From an uncultured Collinsella sp. (GTDB lineage: Bacteria; Actinomycetota; Coriobacteriia; Coriobacteriales; Coriobacteriaceae), in contig UQKL01000003.1 in the NCBI GenBank assembly GCA_900541695.1, forward strand, positions 1 to 64,000: 64,000 bases of DNA, read 5' to 3'. A model generated the notes under the pieces. It did not search any database. It was not told where the DNA came from and worked only from the letters and a program-made list of their open reading frames with translations. The translations under genes and the position numbers were made by a program. Numbering within the stretch: position 1 is the stretch's first letter; every line of letters begins with the position of its first letter. Shown one piece after another: positions 19,891-28,504 of the stretch.

Positions 19891-20595
19891 TCCGAAGGCG
19901 TTCCCGCTTGTGCTGGCTCCATCGCGACGATTGATTGCGGCTTGGCACAGTGCGGCGACATCGGGGGCATCGCCGCCTCGGTATGTCATGGCGAGCAAAG
20001 CGGCATCATAGATTTCATCATTGGTCACATCGGCGGCATCAATGGGGCAGAAGGCGAGAATCGAATCCTGTTCTGCAAGCTCGGCCAGATCGATCGTTTC
20101 ACCCATGGCAAAGGCATCATCGAGGACGAGTGTGGCACTCGTGCATGGAATTTGATAGATCGTGCCATCCGCAGCGATAGGGGAACCTGCTGCCTCGAGC
20201 GTGTAGACACCTTGTATGAGATTGATGCCAGAGCCATCGGAGGCGACGAACTCAATCCTGTCGACCGTTATTCCGTCGATGGTCTTGCCCGTAATATGTA
20301 TCGGAACGCGCGATGCCCCGTTATCGGTGTCCCAGCCCGCAGCCGCGACATCCAGCACGATGGCGTGCTCCGAATGGGCGGATACGAAGTGCGACAACAC
20401 CTGCCGCAGATGAAGGCCCATACAGCTACCGCCGACAATGCCAATTACCAGCATGCAGGCAAGGATGACCGCAACGTGGTTCCGAGGCTTTACCCGAAGC
20501 TCAGAATCAGCAGAGATGCTATTGACGACAGCCCCGCACGCCGTGCAGTACCTCACGCCATCGCGCAACTCAGCTCCACAATAAGGACAATTCAT
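19864..20595 (-). CDS. zinc-ribbon membrane protein of unknown function
   Basis: A 243-residue protein with an N-terminal zinc ribbon (CPYCGAELRDGVRYCTACG), one membrane helix at about 43-63, and an extracellular domain I do not recognise. The architecture recalls zinc-ribbon plus membrane-anchor proteins common in Gram-positive anaerobes. The start at 20595 puts the zinc ribbon at the N-terminus, with GGGGGC upstream; an in-frame start at 20670 is less likely. The last eight residues (SCGEMRIN) are encoded by an arm of a P2 repeat, suggesting that the original 3' end was overwritten. Confidence 0.7.
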   Translation of the reverse strand: MNCPYCGAELRDGVRYCTACGAVVNSISADSELRVKPRNHVAVILACMLVIGIVGGSCMGLHLRQVLSHFVSAHSEHAIVLDVAAAGWDTDNGASRVPIHITGKTIDGITVDRIEFVASDGSGINLIQGVYTLEAAGSPIAADGTIYQIPCTSATLVLDDAFAMGETIDLAELAEQDSILAFCPIDAADVTNDEIYDAALLAMTYRGGDAPDVAALCQAAINRRDGASTSGNAFGSCGEMRIN

Positions 20596-20800
20596 ACCAG
20601 CCCCCACAACCATAGACGTTCCTATCGAGGCCACTGTAAATCGACAATCCAAATCCAAGTTGCGCAACAATCAAATCAAAAACGCGTCAAGCAAAAGTCT
20701 CTACCGGGAAAAGGACCCATATCAGCAAAGTGCCACTCAGCCCACCCAGCATGGTGATGTGGCACCCTAAGATAAACGCGGCGGCCCCTTAGTAGCCGCA

Positions 20801-20923
20801 GGCCGTGCGCAGGGTTACCTCCCAAATCTTTCCGCAGGACGGAGGAACCCCCGCCGCACGTAGTGCGCAGCGGGGGCTCCGACATGTCCGAGGACGATTT
20901 GGGAGGTAACCCTGCGCGCGGCC
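20801..20923. repeat. 123-base near-perfect palindrome with nested hairpins
   Basis: 28-base arms (20801-20828 and 20896-20923) pair with a 22-bp perfect core whose first bases are GCGCAGGGTTACCTCCC. Inside, three further stems nest: GGAC..GAG with CTCCG..GTCC, CCCCCGC with GCGGGGG, and CGCAC with GTGCG. Just upstream GTGCCAC and GTGGCAC (about 20731-20765) form another hairpin. It occupies the 430-base gap before ftsE and has no coding potential. Confidence 0.85.
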
Positions 20924-20972
20924 GGTGGGACCAAAACCCCGCCATGCTTCTTATGTGCAGCGAAGCTAATGC

Positions 20973-20981
20973 TGCTAAAAT
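20973..20981 (+). promoter_or_regulatory. candidate extended -10 of ftsEX
   Basis: TGCTAAAAT, an extended -10 (TG-N-TAAAAT), lies 46 bases before the GTG start of ftsE. No clear -35 is visible. Confidence 0.4.
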
Positions 20982-21026
20982 ACGAAGCGCTCATGTAGTT
21001 TAAACGTACGACGATAAGGAGCACCA

Positions 21027-22247
21027 GTGGGTAACCACTTCCGTACCTCCGGTGCGGGCGATGACGCCCCCAAGACGCAGCCAGGCGCCGCGGGCACTCG
21101 TTTCGCCACCCCGGATTCAGAGGATCAGCTGTTTAGCCCGATCCCCGCACAGCCGGCAGATCAGGCACAGCCGGCGTCAGATCCCTTTGCCTACAATCCC
21201 ACCAATGATGTCGAGCTTTCCGAGGCCGCGGGTTTTGAGCCCGTGCAGAAGGTGACCGCTCGCGTGGATCAGCCCCAGGCGGACGCTGTCGCGCCGCAAC
21301 CTGTCATGGCCGGTATTCCCGATCCTATGGCTCCTGCGACTCCGGCGCCACAGCCTGCGCAGTCCGGTCTTTTTGCCGGTATTCCCGATCCTACGCAGCC
21401 CGCGGCTCCCGTAGTCGAGAGCGATCAGGCCGCCGAGGTCGCAAGCCTCGACAATGCGCTCAACAATCCCGACTTTACGTCGGTGTTTGCGCCCATCGAT
21501 CCGCAGGCTAGCCGCAAGAAGATGGCCAAGCAGGCCGGTGTCGAGCCCGTCATCCTTATGGAGCACGTCACCAAAATCTATCCGGCGCAGCCCAACAAGC
21601 CCGCACTCGACGACATCAACATCGAGATCTATCCGGGCGAGTTCGTCTTTTTGGTCGGTCACTCCGGCTCGGGTAAGACCACGCTGCTGTCGACGCTCAA
21701 CCGCGACGTCAAGCCGACGAGCGGTCGCATTTTGGTCGCCGGCCAGGATCTCATGAAGATCAAGAACCGCAAGGTTCCGTTCCTGCGTCGTCAGATTGGC
21801 GCCGTGTTCCAGGACTTTAAGCTCCTGCCGCAAAAGACCGCCTACGAAAACGTGGCGTTTGCCCTGCAGTGCATTGGCAAGCCCAAGGGCGTCATTCGCA
21901 GCCAGGTGCCCGAGGTGCTGCGTCTGGTCGGTCTGGCCGACCAGATGGACTCGCTGCCAGATCAGCTTTCCGGTGGCGAGCAGCAGCGCGTGGCCGTTGC
22001 CCGCGCTATGGTCAACCGCCCGCCGCTGCTTATCTGCGACGAGCCCACGGGCAACCTCGACCCGGCGATTTCGCTGGGCATCATGAAGCTGCTCGAGCGC
22101 ATTAACCGTACCGGCACCACCGTGATCGTCGCCACGCACGACCGCGAGATGGTCGATAGCATGCACCGTCGCGTGATCGCCCTCGAGGGCGGCCACGTAA
22201 TCCGCGACCAGGAGAGGGGAGGTTACGGCAACTATGGCACCAACTAA
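21027..22247 (+). CDS. ftsE: cell-division ATP-binding protein FtsE with long N-terminal extension
   Basis: ATPase of the FtsEX complex, which activates peptidoglycan hydrolases at the septum. The ABC domain occupies about 175-406: Walker A GHSGSGKTT from 211, signature LSGGEQQR, Walker B LLICDEPTGNLDP, and the H-loop ATHD. Ordinary FtsE is about 230 residues; here about 170 residues precede it, rich in Ala, Pro and Gln, with the segment AGIPDP repeated. The extension is in frame from a GTG with AAGGAG six bases upstream, so it appears to be real. It overlaps ftsX by 14 bases. Confidence 0.95.
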   Translation: MGNHFRTSGAGDDAPKTQPGAAGTRFATPDSEDQLFSPIPAQPADQAQPASDPFAYNPTNDVELSEAAGFEPVQKVTARVDQPQADAVAPQPVMAGIPDPMAPATPAPQPAQSGLFAGIPDPTQPAAPVVESDQAAEVASLDNALNNPDFTSVFAPIDPQASRKKMAKQAGVEPVILMEHVTKIYPAQPNKPALDDINIEIYPGEFVFLVGHSGSGKTTLLSTLNRDVKPTSGRILVAGQDLMKIKNRKVPFLRRQIGAVFQDFKLLPQKTAYENVAFALQCIGKPKGVIRSQVPEVLRLVGLADQMDSLPDQLSGGEQQRVAVARAMVNRPPLLICDEPTGNLDPAISLGIMKLLERINRTGTTVIVATHDREMVDSMHRRVIALEGGHVIRDQERGGYGNYGTN

Positions 22248-23154
22248 CGTGGGCTATTCGCTCAAAGAGGCTATCAGCCACTTCTTCCGTAACTGGACCA
22301 CCTCGCTCGGCGCCGTCATCACGATCTTCCTTTCGCTGTTTATCATCGGCCTGTTCATTATGGGTTCCGCGATGCTGAACTCCGTGATCGGTACCGTCGA
22401 GGATCAGGTTGTCATCAATGCCTTTATTAGCGATGACGCCGATCAGGCAGACGTTCAGGCCTTTGAGGCCGAGCTCAAGACGTGGAGCAACGTCAAGTCC
22501 GTGACCTATAAGGATAAGGACGACGCGCTGGCCGAGTACACGAGCAAGATGTCGGGCAACGCCGACGCCACCATGAGCGCGCTCGACGGCCAGAATCCGC
22601 TTCCCGCCTCGTTCGCGATTGAGATGGACGATCCGTCTCAGGTCGAGAGCACGGCCAAGAAGCTCAAGAAGAATGCCGACTTCCAAAAGATCGCGGACGA
22701 CGGCGACGTCAACGCGAGCGTGCTGTATGGCCAGGAGGAAGTGAGCCGCCTGTTCCAGGTGACCAACTACATCCGTATCGCCGCCGTGGTGCTCGTCGGT
22801 CTGCTGACCTTTATCGCGTTCATCTTTATCAACAACACGATTCGCCTGTCCATTACGGCGCGTCGTCGCGAGATTGCGATTATGCGCCTGGTGGGCGCCA
22901 GCAACGGCTTCATTCGCGGGCCGTTCATTACCGAGGGCGTGCTTCAGGCCATTCTGGGCTCGCTGCTTTCCATCGGTGTTTTGGAGTTGCTGCGCAACCT
23001 GCTGGTTCCGCGCCTGCAGGCGAGCGTCGGCTGGATGTCGTTTGCGCTGCCGATGCAGTACTATCTGGTGACCTACGCCGCACTGATTCTCGTCGGTGTC
23101 ATTATCGGTCTCTTTGGTTCTGCCATCGCCATGCGCCGTTATCTGCGCGTGTAA
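22234..23154 (+). CDS. ftsX: cell-division permease-like protein FtsX
   Basis: Membrane partner of FtsE. The 306-residue protein has an N-terminal membrane segment at about 22-45, an extracellular domain (about 50-175, with AFISDDADQADVQAFEAEL resembling the FtsX ECD), then three membrane segments with the family's ITARRREIAIMRLVGAS block. GGGGAGG lies about 12 bases before the ATG, inside ftsE; the overlap implies coupled translation. Confidence 0.95.
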   Translation: MAPTNVGYSLKEAISHFFRNWTTSLGAVITIFLSLFIIGLFIMGSAMLNSVIGTVEDQVVINAFISDDADQADVQAFEAELKTWSNVKSVTYKDKDDALAEYTSKMSGNADATMSALDGQNPLPASFAIEMDDPSQVESTAKKLKKNADFQKIADDGDVNASVLYGQEEVSRLFQVTNYIRIAAVVLVGLLTFIAFIFINNTIRLSITARRREIAIMRLVGASNGFIRGPFITEGVLQAILGSLLSIGVLELLRNLLVPRLQASVGWMSFALPMQYYLVTYAALILVGVIIGLFGSAIAMRRYLRV

Positions 23155-23177
23155 GCGCTGCGGATATGCCGTCTGCA

Positions 23178-23212
23178 ACGGGTCGTCCCTTTCCAGGGGC
23201 GGCCCGTTTTTT
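23178..23212 (+). terminator. intrinsic terminator of ftsEX
   Basis: ACGGGTCGTCCCT pairs with AGGGGCGGCCCGT, followed by a run of T. Confidence 0.85.
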
Positions 23213-23294
23213 GATCCCCTGGGGACGGAGGAAAACGGATCATCGCGGCGCTGGTCTATCTATATGATCCGTTTTCCTCCGTCCCCTAGGGATC
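23213..23294. repeat. palindromic repeat family P7 (long, near-perfect)
   Basis: 31-base arms (23213-23243 and 23264-23294) differ at two positions. The core of the left arm is GGGGACGGAGGAAAACGG. A half copy (TTTCCTCCGTCCCC followed by AAGGGATCAC) occurs at about 35097-35118. Confidence 0.85.
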
Positions 23295-23345
23295 ATTTGG
23301 GTAGACTCTTGGGGTGTTAACGGCTATCGATAGTAAGGAGGCGCC

Positions 23346-25481
23346 ATGGGGCGCAATAACAAACATAAGCGTAGCGCACGCAATAAACGCGGGCCGGTGC
23401 GCAGCGAGCGTCGCCCGAGCATGACTGGCCGCGTTCAGCTCCATGAGCACAGCGCTTATGTCGTGACCGACAACGGCGATTACAAGGTCATGGGTCGCGG
23501 TAAGCGTGAGATTATGGACGGCGATACCGTGGCCGTAAGCATCAAGGCGGGACCGCGCGGGGATCGTCGCGCCGTGATCGAGGGCGTCATCGAGCGTGCC
23601 GCCATCAGCGTGGTGGGTACGTATCAGACGGCCGGCCCGCTTGGTGTGATCGAACCGCTCGATTCGCGTCTCAAAGCCGATTTCTTTGTTTTGCCCGAGG
23701 ACACTTCGGCGGAGCGCCTGGGCGTGCGTCCTGGCGATGTCGTCGTCGCGCGCATTCTGACCTACCCGACGCGCTTGGAGTCGGGCACGGTGACTCTTGA
23801 GCGCCGCATCGGCGGTGACGATGCACCCGATCTGGGCGTCCAATATGTTATGGCGCGCTATGGCTATACCGACAGCTATCCCGAAGCGGCTCTGGCAGAG
23901 GCAGAGGCGCTTTCGCTCGACGTGACTGCAGCGCTTAAAGACCCGCTTCGTCGTGATCTGCGCGATCGCTTTGTCATCACCATCGATCCGGTTGATGCAC
24001 GCGACTTTGATGATGCCATCTCGCTCGAGCGCACGCCCGAGGGCGGCTATAAGCTGGGCGTGCATATCGCCGATGTTTCGCATTATGTTGCCTGGGATGG
24101 GCATATCGACCTGGAGGCCCGCCATCGCACGACGTCGGTATACCTTGCCGACCGTGTGCTCCCCATGCTGCCCGAGCGCCTGTCCTGTGACCTGTGTTCC
24201 CTGCGCCCCGATGAGGATCGCCTGGCGTTTACCGTCGACATCGAGCTTGACGCGCAGGGCCGCGTGCGCCATTACGACCCCTATCCCAGTGTGATTCGTT
24301 CGCGTGTGCGTATGGACTACGACGGCGCCGAGGCGCTGCTGGTGCGTGCCGGCGCAGTTGAGTATTCCGTGTTGGAGGGCGCTGCGGAGGATGTCGCTGC
24401 GGCTGAAGCCTCGCGCGAGGAAGCACTTGAGCGTGGGCTTGCGTGCGAGGACACCGCTCGCGGCTGTAACGTTGACCTGGCCGATTTCCTGGTCGCTGCA
24501 AACGAACTCGCGGAGCTTCGGCGCCGCATACGTCGCGCACGCGGTTCGGTCGACTTCGATACGGCCGAGATTCGCGCGCTGCTGGATGAGGACGGCGTGC
24601 CCGTGCAGATTGTGGCACGCGAACGCTCCTGCGCAACCTCGCTTATCGAGGAGGCAATGCTGCTGGCTAACGAGTGCGTCGCCGAGTGGCTGGCCGACCG
24701 CGATATCGAGGCGTGCTATCGCGTGCACGATGACCCCAGCCCCGACAGTCTGCACGGTGCTGCTGTGGCGCTGGCGCAGCTCGGTATCATCGATGATCGC
24801 CGTGCGGCGGGCATTGCCCTGGGAAGTCCCGACGAGTTACAGGCGACGGTTGACGCCGCTGCCGGTACGGCTAACGCGCCGCTCGTCAACACGCTCCTTT
24901 TGCGCAGTATGCAGCGTGCGTTGTATAAGCCTCGCAACGAGGGCCACTTTGCGCTCGCCGCGCCGTGCTACTGCCACTTTACAAGCCCCATTCGCCGCTA
25001 TCCCGACCTGGTGGTGCATCGCGTGCTCAAGCTGCAGTTGGCCTACGAGCGGCTGGGCGGCAAGGACGCCTTGGTGCGTACGCCGCGGCTGATCGGTAAG
25101 GGTCGCGAGTCCCTGCCGCGCATTCTGCCGCAAATCTGCCGCGCGTGCAGCGATGCCGAGCGTGCGGCCGACGCCGCCAGCCATGCGACGCAAAAAATCA
25201 AGATTGCGCAGTACTACGAGGACCGCCTGGGCGAGCGCTATGCCGGAACGGTCTCGTGGGTCAGCAGCATGGGACTATTCGTGCGTCTCGATTTGACGCA
25301 GGTTGAGGGGCTGGTTTCTATTAAGAGCCTGGGCAACGAGTGGTTTGAGTTTGACGAGGACGCGCTCACGTTGACGGGTGCCGACACGGGGCGTCGTTTT
25401 GAGTTGGGGCAGCGCGTGATTATCGAGGTCTCGCGCGTCAACACTACTCGCGGACATTTGGACTTTAAGCTCATTCATTAA
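23346..25481 (+). CDS. rnr: ribonuclease R / RNase II family exoribonuclease
   Basis: 3'-5' hydrolytic exoribonuclease for structured RNA; in bacteria RNase R often works with tmRNA-SmpB. The 711-residue protein has a basic N-terminus, cold-shock-like domains (about 30-190), the RNB catalytic block DPVDARDFDDAISL near 218-231 with its magnesium-binding Asp residues, HFTSPIRRYPDL, and a C-terminal S1 domain (about 635-705). AGGAGG lies just upstream of the ATG. The usual rnr-smpB adjacency is not kept: smpB lies about 8 kb away. Confidence 0.95.
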   Translation: MGRNNKHKRSARNKRGPVRSERRPSMTGRVQLHEHSAYVVTDNGDYKVMGRGKREIMDGDTVAVSIKAGPRGDRRAVIEGVIERAAISVVGTYQTAGPLGVIEPLDSRLKADFFVLPEDTSAERLGVRPGDVVVARILTYPTRLESGTVTLERRIGGDDAPDLGVQYVMARYGYTDSYPEAALAEAEALSLDVTAALKDPLRRDLRDRFVITIDPVDARDFDDAISLERTPEGGYKLGVHIADVSHYVAWDGHIDLEARHRTTSVYLADRVLPMLPERLSCDLCSLRPDEDRLAFTVDIELDAQGRVRHYDPYPSVIRSRVRMDYDGAEALLVRAGAVEYSVLEGAAEDVAAAEASREEALERGLACEDTARGCNVDLADFLVAANELAELRRRIRRARGSVDFDTAEIRALLDEDGVPVQIVARERSCATSLIEEAMLLANECVAEWLADRDIEACYRVHDDPSPDSLHGAAVALAQLGIIDDRRAAGIALGSPDELQATVDAAAGTANAPLVNTLLLRSMQRALYKPRNEGHFALAAPCYCHFTSPIRRYPDLVVHRVLKLQLAYERLGGKDALVRTPRLIGKGRESLPRILPQICRACSDAERAADAASHATQKIKIAQYYEDRLGERYAGTVSWVSSMGLFVRLDLTQVEGLVSIKSLGNEWFEFDEDALTLTGADTGRRFELGQRVIIEVSRVNTTRGHLDFKLIH

Positions 25482-25510
25482 CCGGCACGGAGTGAGTATC
25501 GGCAGAGCGT

Positions 25511-25540
25511 AGAGGGCGGTCTTTCGGGGCCGCCCTCTTT
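25511..25540 (+). terminator. intrinsic terminator of rnr
   Basis: AGAGGGCGG pairs with CCGCCCTCT, followed by TT; the T-tract is short. Confidence 0.65.
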
Positions 25541-25603
25541 GCGCGTCTCTTGATTGCCTTGCCATGGGCTCGGCCGCTTCTTCATATGCTTTTGGGAGAT
25601 AGG

Positions 25604-25640
25604 ACCTACCAAAACAAACCTGTCCCTTTTTGGCAAGTTT
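25604..25640. repeat. palindromic repeat family P5, copy 2 (decayed arms)
   Basis: Has the same AAACCTGTCCCTTTTTGG loop and right side as the copy at 12521, but the left arm (ACCTACCAAAA) carries mismatches. Confidence 0.6.
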
Positions 25641-25659
25641 ACGAGAAAGCGGGGATGTT

Positions 25660-26265
25660 GTGGCAACGGTATATGGGTATGCGCGGGTGAGCACGCGTGA
25701 TCAAAATTTGAATCGCCAGTTGGATGCGCTGAGCGCCTATGGCGTGGAGTCGGCGAATGTCTTTGCCGACCGTGCGAGCGGTAAGGACTTTGATCGCCCG
25801 CGGTATCGGGAATTGCTTCATGCCTTGGCTTCCGGCGACGTGTTGGTGGTGCTTTCCATCGATCGGCTGGGTCGAAACTACAGCGAGATACTCGAGGAAT
25901 GGCGTCGTATAACCAAGGAACTTGGTGCGGCCATCGTTGTGCTGGACATGCCGTTGCTCGATACGCGTGCGAGAGATTGCGGCGGATCGGATGTGACCAG
26001 CACGCTGATCGCCGATATCGTTTTACAGCTGTTGAGCTATGTGGCGCAGGTGGAACGAGAGAACATCCACCGTCGTCAGGCGGAGGGAATCGCGGCGGCG
26101 CGGGCGCGCGGCGTGCGTTTTGGTCGACCCCGCAAGCCGTGCCCTCCGCAATTTGAACGAGTGCGCGATATCTATGAGGCGGGCAATATTACTCGGAGTC
26201 AGGCGGCAAAGCGCCTAGGTGTGTGCGTGGGGACCTTCGATCGCTGGATGCGCGAGACGGAGTAG
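25660..26265 (+). CDS. small serine recombinase (resolvase/invertase family)
   Basis: Cuts and rejoins DNA through a phosphoserine intermediate. The 201-residue protein has the resolvase N-terminal domain with YGYARVSTRDQN (nucleophile Ser near residue 10), the conserved SIDRLGRN (Arg pair), and a helix-turn-helix C-terminus (SQAAKRLGVCVGTFDRWM). A GTG start at 25660 with GGGGA upstream is chosen; a TTG further upstream lies inside a P5 repeat. No partner transposase or integrase is nearby, so it is an orphan; neither cognate sites nor target promoter are evident. Confidence 0.85.
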   Translation: MATVYGYARVSTRDQNLNRQLDALSAYGVESANVFADRASGKDFDRPRYRELLHALASGDVLVVLSIDRLGRNYSEILEEWRRITKELGAAIVVLDMPLLDTRARDCGGSDVTSTLIADIVLQLLSYVAQVERENIHRRQAEGIAAARARGVRFGRPRKPCPPQFERVRDIYEAGNITRSQAAKRLGVCVGTFDRWMRETE

Positions 26266-26279
26266 GGGAGCCGGTGATG

Positions 26280-26464
26280 CGGACTCAGTGACTACCGTCG
26301 CCCACCCCGACCCGCTTGCCCTCGTTCGCATATGGATGGGCACCAACATCCGTCGTGTCGCCCATACCGTAGAGTTCTTCTTTGTTGGGCTGTTGGCGCT
26401 GCTGGCGGCCGTGCTGGCTCGGCGCACGACCTGTCCCATTGGCGTCCACGCGAGACGCTGTTAA
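26280..26464 (+). pseudogene. possible VanZ-like gene remnant
   Basis: The frame ending with the stop at 26462-26464 encodes a segment containing NIRRVAHTVEFFFVGLLALL. This resembles the VanZ family hallmark (basic residue, AH, acidic/aromatic, then a Gly-Leu membrane helix). The usual other membrane helices are absent on both sides, and no convincing start with a ribosome binding site exists. I read it as a fragment; it could be chance. Confidence 0.35.
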
Positions 26465-26661
26465 CAACCCTGTTACGAATAATGCGACCTTGATGAATCA
26501 TTTTGTGTCGCGCGTATTTCCGAGCGGTCGGATTTGAGGGGCGAGTGGTAGAACGCCCGCCCTTTGTGCGCCATGATGCGGCACAATGTACCGTAAAAGC
26601 TGTTTATATCCGGTACGAATCGTTCGTTGGTCTTTAATTCTTCTCAACGGAGGTGTTTGAG
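26465..26661 (+). other. intergenic region with a candidate operator of the MurNAc locus
   Basis: GTACCG (26588-26593) and CGGTAC (26611-26616) form a dyad spanning 29 bases, with TTATAT inside that could be a -10. Its position about 45-75 bases before the RpiR gene makes it a candidate autoregulatory site. A second short hairpin (GGGGCG...CGCCC) lies near 26536-26560. Confidence 0.35.
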
Positions 26662-27513
26662 ATGGCAAACGGATTGCTTTTAAGGCTTCGCGAGCGTGAG
26701 CTCAGCGCAAGTCCGGCGGAGCGCAACGTCATCGCATACGTGAGTGCTCATCCGCATGAGGTGGTCGGGCTGTCCGTCCGCGGTCTTGCCGATGCCACGT
26801 TCTCCTCGCCCTCGAGCATTTTGCGCTTTTGCAAGCGCTTGGGTTTTGCGGGCTACAAGGAGTTCCAGCGCGAACTGATTGCCGAACTTGCGCTCCTGGG
26901 CGACAGAAAGGACGTTGCCCTCGAGGACATCTCCGTGGATGACAGCGTCGAACGTATCGTGGGGAAGGTGATGAAAAGCAACGTGCGCACGATCGAGGCG
27001 ACGGCGCGAACACTCGATTACGCCGTTTTGGAACGATGTGCAGCCTATCTTAAGCGGGCGCGCATGGTCAATCTGTTCGGTATTGGTGCTTCTCGCTTGG
27101 TTGCACACGATCTGGCACAAAAGCTCATGCGTGTCGACAAGGAATGCCATCTGTACGATGACTGGCACGACCAACTCTTGTGCGCCAAGAACATGCACGA
27201 AGGCGATATCGGCATTGCTATTAGCTACTCGGGCTTAACGCAAGAAGTGCTGGACTGCACCGCCGAGGCCCAACGCCACAACTGTCCCGTTGTGGCCGTG
27301 ACCAAAGTAGATGGATCGTCCAAGCTTGCCACCATGGCCGATGCCGTGCTCGGCGTTGCTGCAAGCGAGCCCTTGGTCCGCAGCGGTGCCATGGCCTCGC
27401 GTATGGCTCAGCTTATGGTTGTCGATGCCCTCTACGCTGCTTACGTTGCGAGCGATTACGAACGGGCGACGCATGTCATCAAGCAAAACTACATCGAGAA
27501 ACAGGAAAGATGA
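26662..27513 (+). CDS. RpiR family transcriptional regulator (SIS domain), probable MurNAc-6-P sensor
   Basis: DNA-binding regulator that senses a phosphosugar. The 283-residue protein has an N-terminal RpiR helix-turn-helix (about 1-77, with FSSPSSILRFCKRLGFAGYKEF) and a C-terminal SIS sugar-phosphate domain (about 120-270, with LFGIGASRLVAHDLAQKL and AISYSGLTQEV). CGGAGG lies eight bases upstream of the ATG. It is ten bases from murQ, so by context it should respond to MurNAc 6-phosphate, like MurR. A dyad at 26588-26616 may be its site. Confidence 0.9.
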   Translation: MANGLLLRLRERELSASPAERNVIAYVSAHPHEVVGLSVRGLADATFSSPSSILRFCKRLGFAGYKEFQRELIAELALLGDRKDVALEDISVDDSVERIVGKVMKSNVRTIEATARTLDYAVLERCAAYLKRARMVNLFGIGASRLVAHDLAQKLMRVDKECHLYDDWHDQLLCAKNMHEGDIGIAISYSGLTQEVLDCTAEAQRHNCPVVAVTKVDGSSKLATMADAVLGVAASEPLVRSGAMASRMAQLMVVDALYAAYVASDYERATHVIKQNYIEKQER

Positions 27514-27523
27514 GGTGAACAAA

Positions 27524-28447
27524 ATGCTCGATTTAACAAAATTCACGACAGAACAGCGAAATCAAAAGTCAATGGACCTCGACACGATGACGTCGCTGCA
27601 AATCGTCACGACGATGAACGATGAGGATCTTCGCGCCGTCCAGTCGGTCACGAAAGTGTTGCCGCAGGTTGCCACGGCAATCGACTGGGCTGCCGAGGCG
27701 CTCGAGCGCGGCGGACGCGTCTTTTACATGGGCGCGGGCACGAGCGGTCGTTTGGGCGTGCTCGACGCTTCGGAGTGCCCACCCACGTTTGGCGTATCGC
27801 CCGATCTGATTGTCGGGCTCATTGCCGGAGGCGAGACGGCGTTTACCAGGGCTGTCGAAGGTGCCGAGGATAGCGAGGAACTTGGCGCGAGTGACCTGCG
27901 GGAACATGGGCTCTCCTCCAAGGATCTCGTCGTTGGTTTGGCGGCAAGCGGTCGTACCCCCTATGTGGTGGGCGGCCTCGCGTACGCCAAGGCAACCGGG
28001 TGCAAGACCATTGCAATCGCCTGCAACCAGGGGTCGAAGATCGGGGAGAGCGCAGACCTTGCCATAGAGCCCGTGCCCGGCCCCGAGGTGCTTACCGGCT
28101 CAACGAGGCTCAAGGCGGGAACGGTCCAAAAGCTCATTCTCAATATGATTTCGACCGGTGCCATGGTCAAGATCGGCAAGGTGTACCAAAACCTGATGGT
28201 CGATGTACAGCAGACGAACGAGAAGCTGGTGGTGCGCGGCCAGAACATTGTGATGGAAGCGACCGGCTGCACACGAGAGCGCGCCGTTCAGGCGCTTGCA
28301 GATGCCGGCGGCCACGTTAAAACCGCTATTGTCTCGGTGCTGCTGGGCTGCGATGCCGAGCAGGCTGCGGTAGCTCTTGAGCGGGCGCGCGGCCATGTCC
28401 GTGCTGCGGTGAGTGGCCATGAGAAGAGCAATGCCGATGCCCAATAG
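27524..28447 (+). CDS. murQ: N-acetylmuramic acid 6-phosphate etherase
   Basis: Removes the D-lactyl ether from MurNAc 6-phosphate, giving GlcNAc 6-phosphate; cytosolic, peptidoglycan recycling. The 307-residue protein has the family's GAGTSGRLGVLDASECPPTFG loop near 66-86, the GGETAFTRAVEGAEDSEE block with the catalytic Glu region, and the C-terminal alpha-helical bundle. GAGGTG lies seven bases before the ATG. It sits between the RpiR regulator and the PTS permease in one run of same-strand genes. Confidence 0.95.
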   Translation: MLDLTKFTTEQRNQKSMDLDTMTSLQIVTTMNDEDLRAVQSVTKVLPQVATAIDWAAEALERGGRVFYMGAGTSGRLGVLDASECPPTFGVSPDLIVGLIAGGETAFTRAVEGAEDSEELGASDLREHGLSSKDLVVGLAASGRTPYVVGGLAYAKATGCKTIAIACNQGSKIGESADLAIEPVPGPEVLTGSTRLKAGTVQKLILNMISTGAMVKIGKVYQNLMVDVQQTNEKLVVRGQNIVMEATGCTRERAVQALADAGGHVKTAIVSVLLGCDAEQAAVALERARGHVRAAVSGHEKSNADAQ

Positions 28448-28504
28448 GTGCACGGCGTGAGCAGATATGACATCAAGAAGAGACACCCAATACAAGGAGG
28501 AGTT

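Noticed and set aside
20801..20923. Insertion sequence ends or tandem terminators
   Set aside because: No transposase frame lies between the arms (67 bases), and neither side carries a T-run, so neither a normal IS nor a simple terminator fits.
26219..26464. Functional gene in the frame after the recombinase
   Set aside because: Its first part overlaps the recombinase and no start with a ribosome binding site is visible; only the later VanZ-like segment is kept, as a possible remnant.
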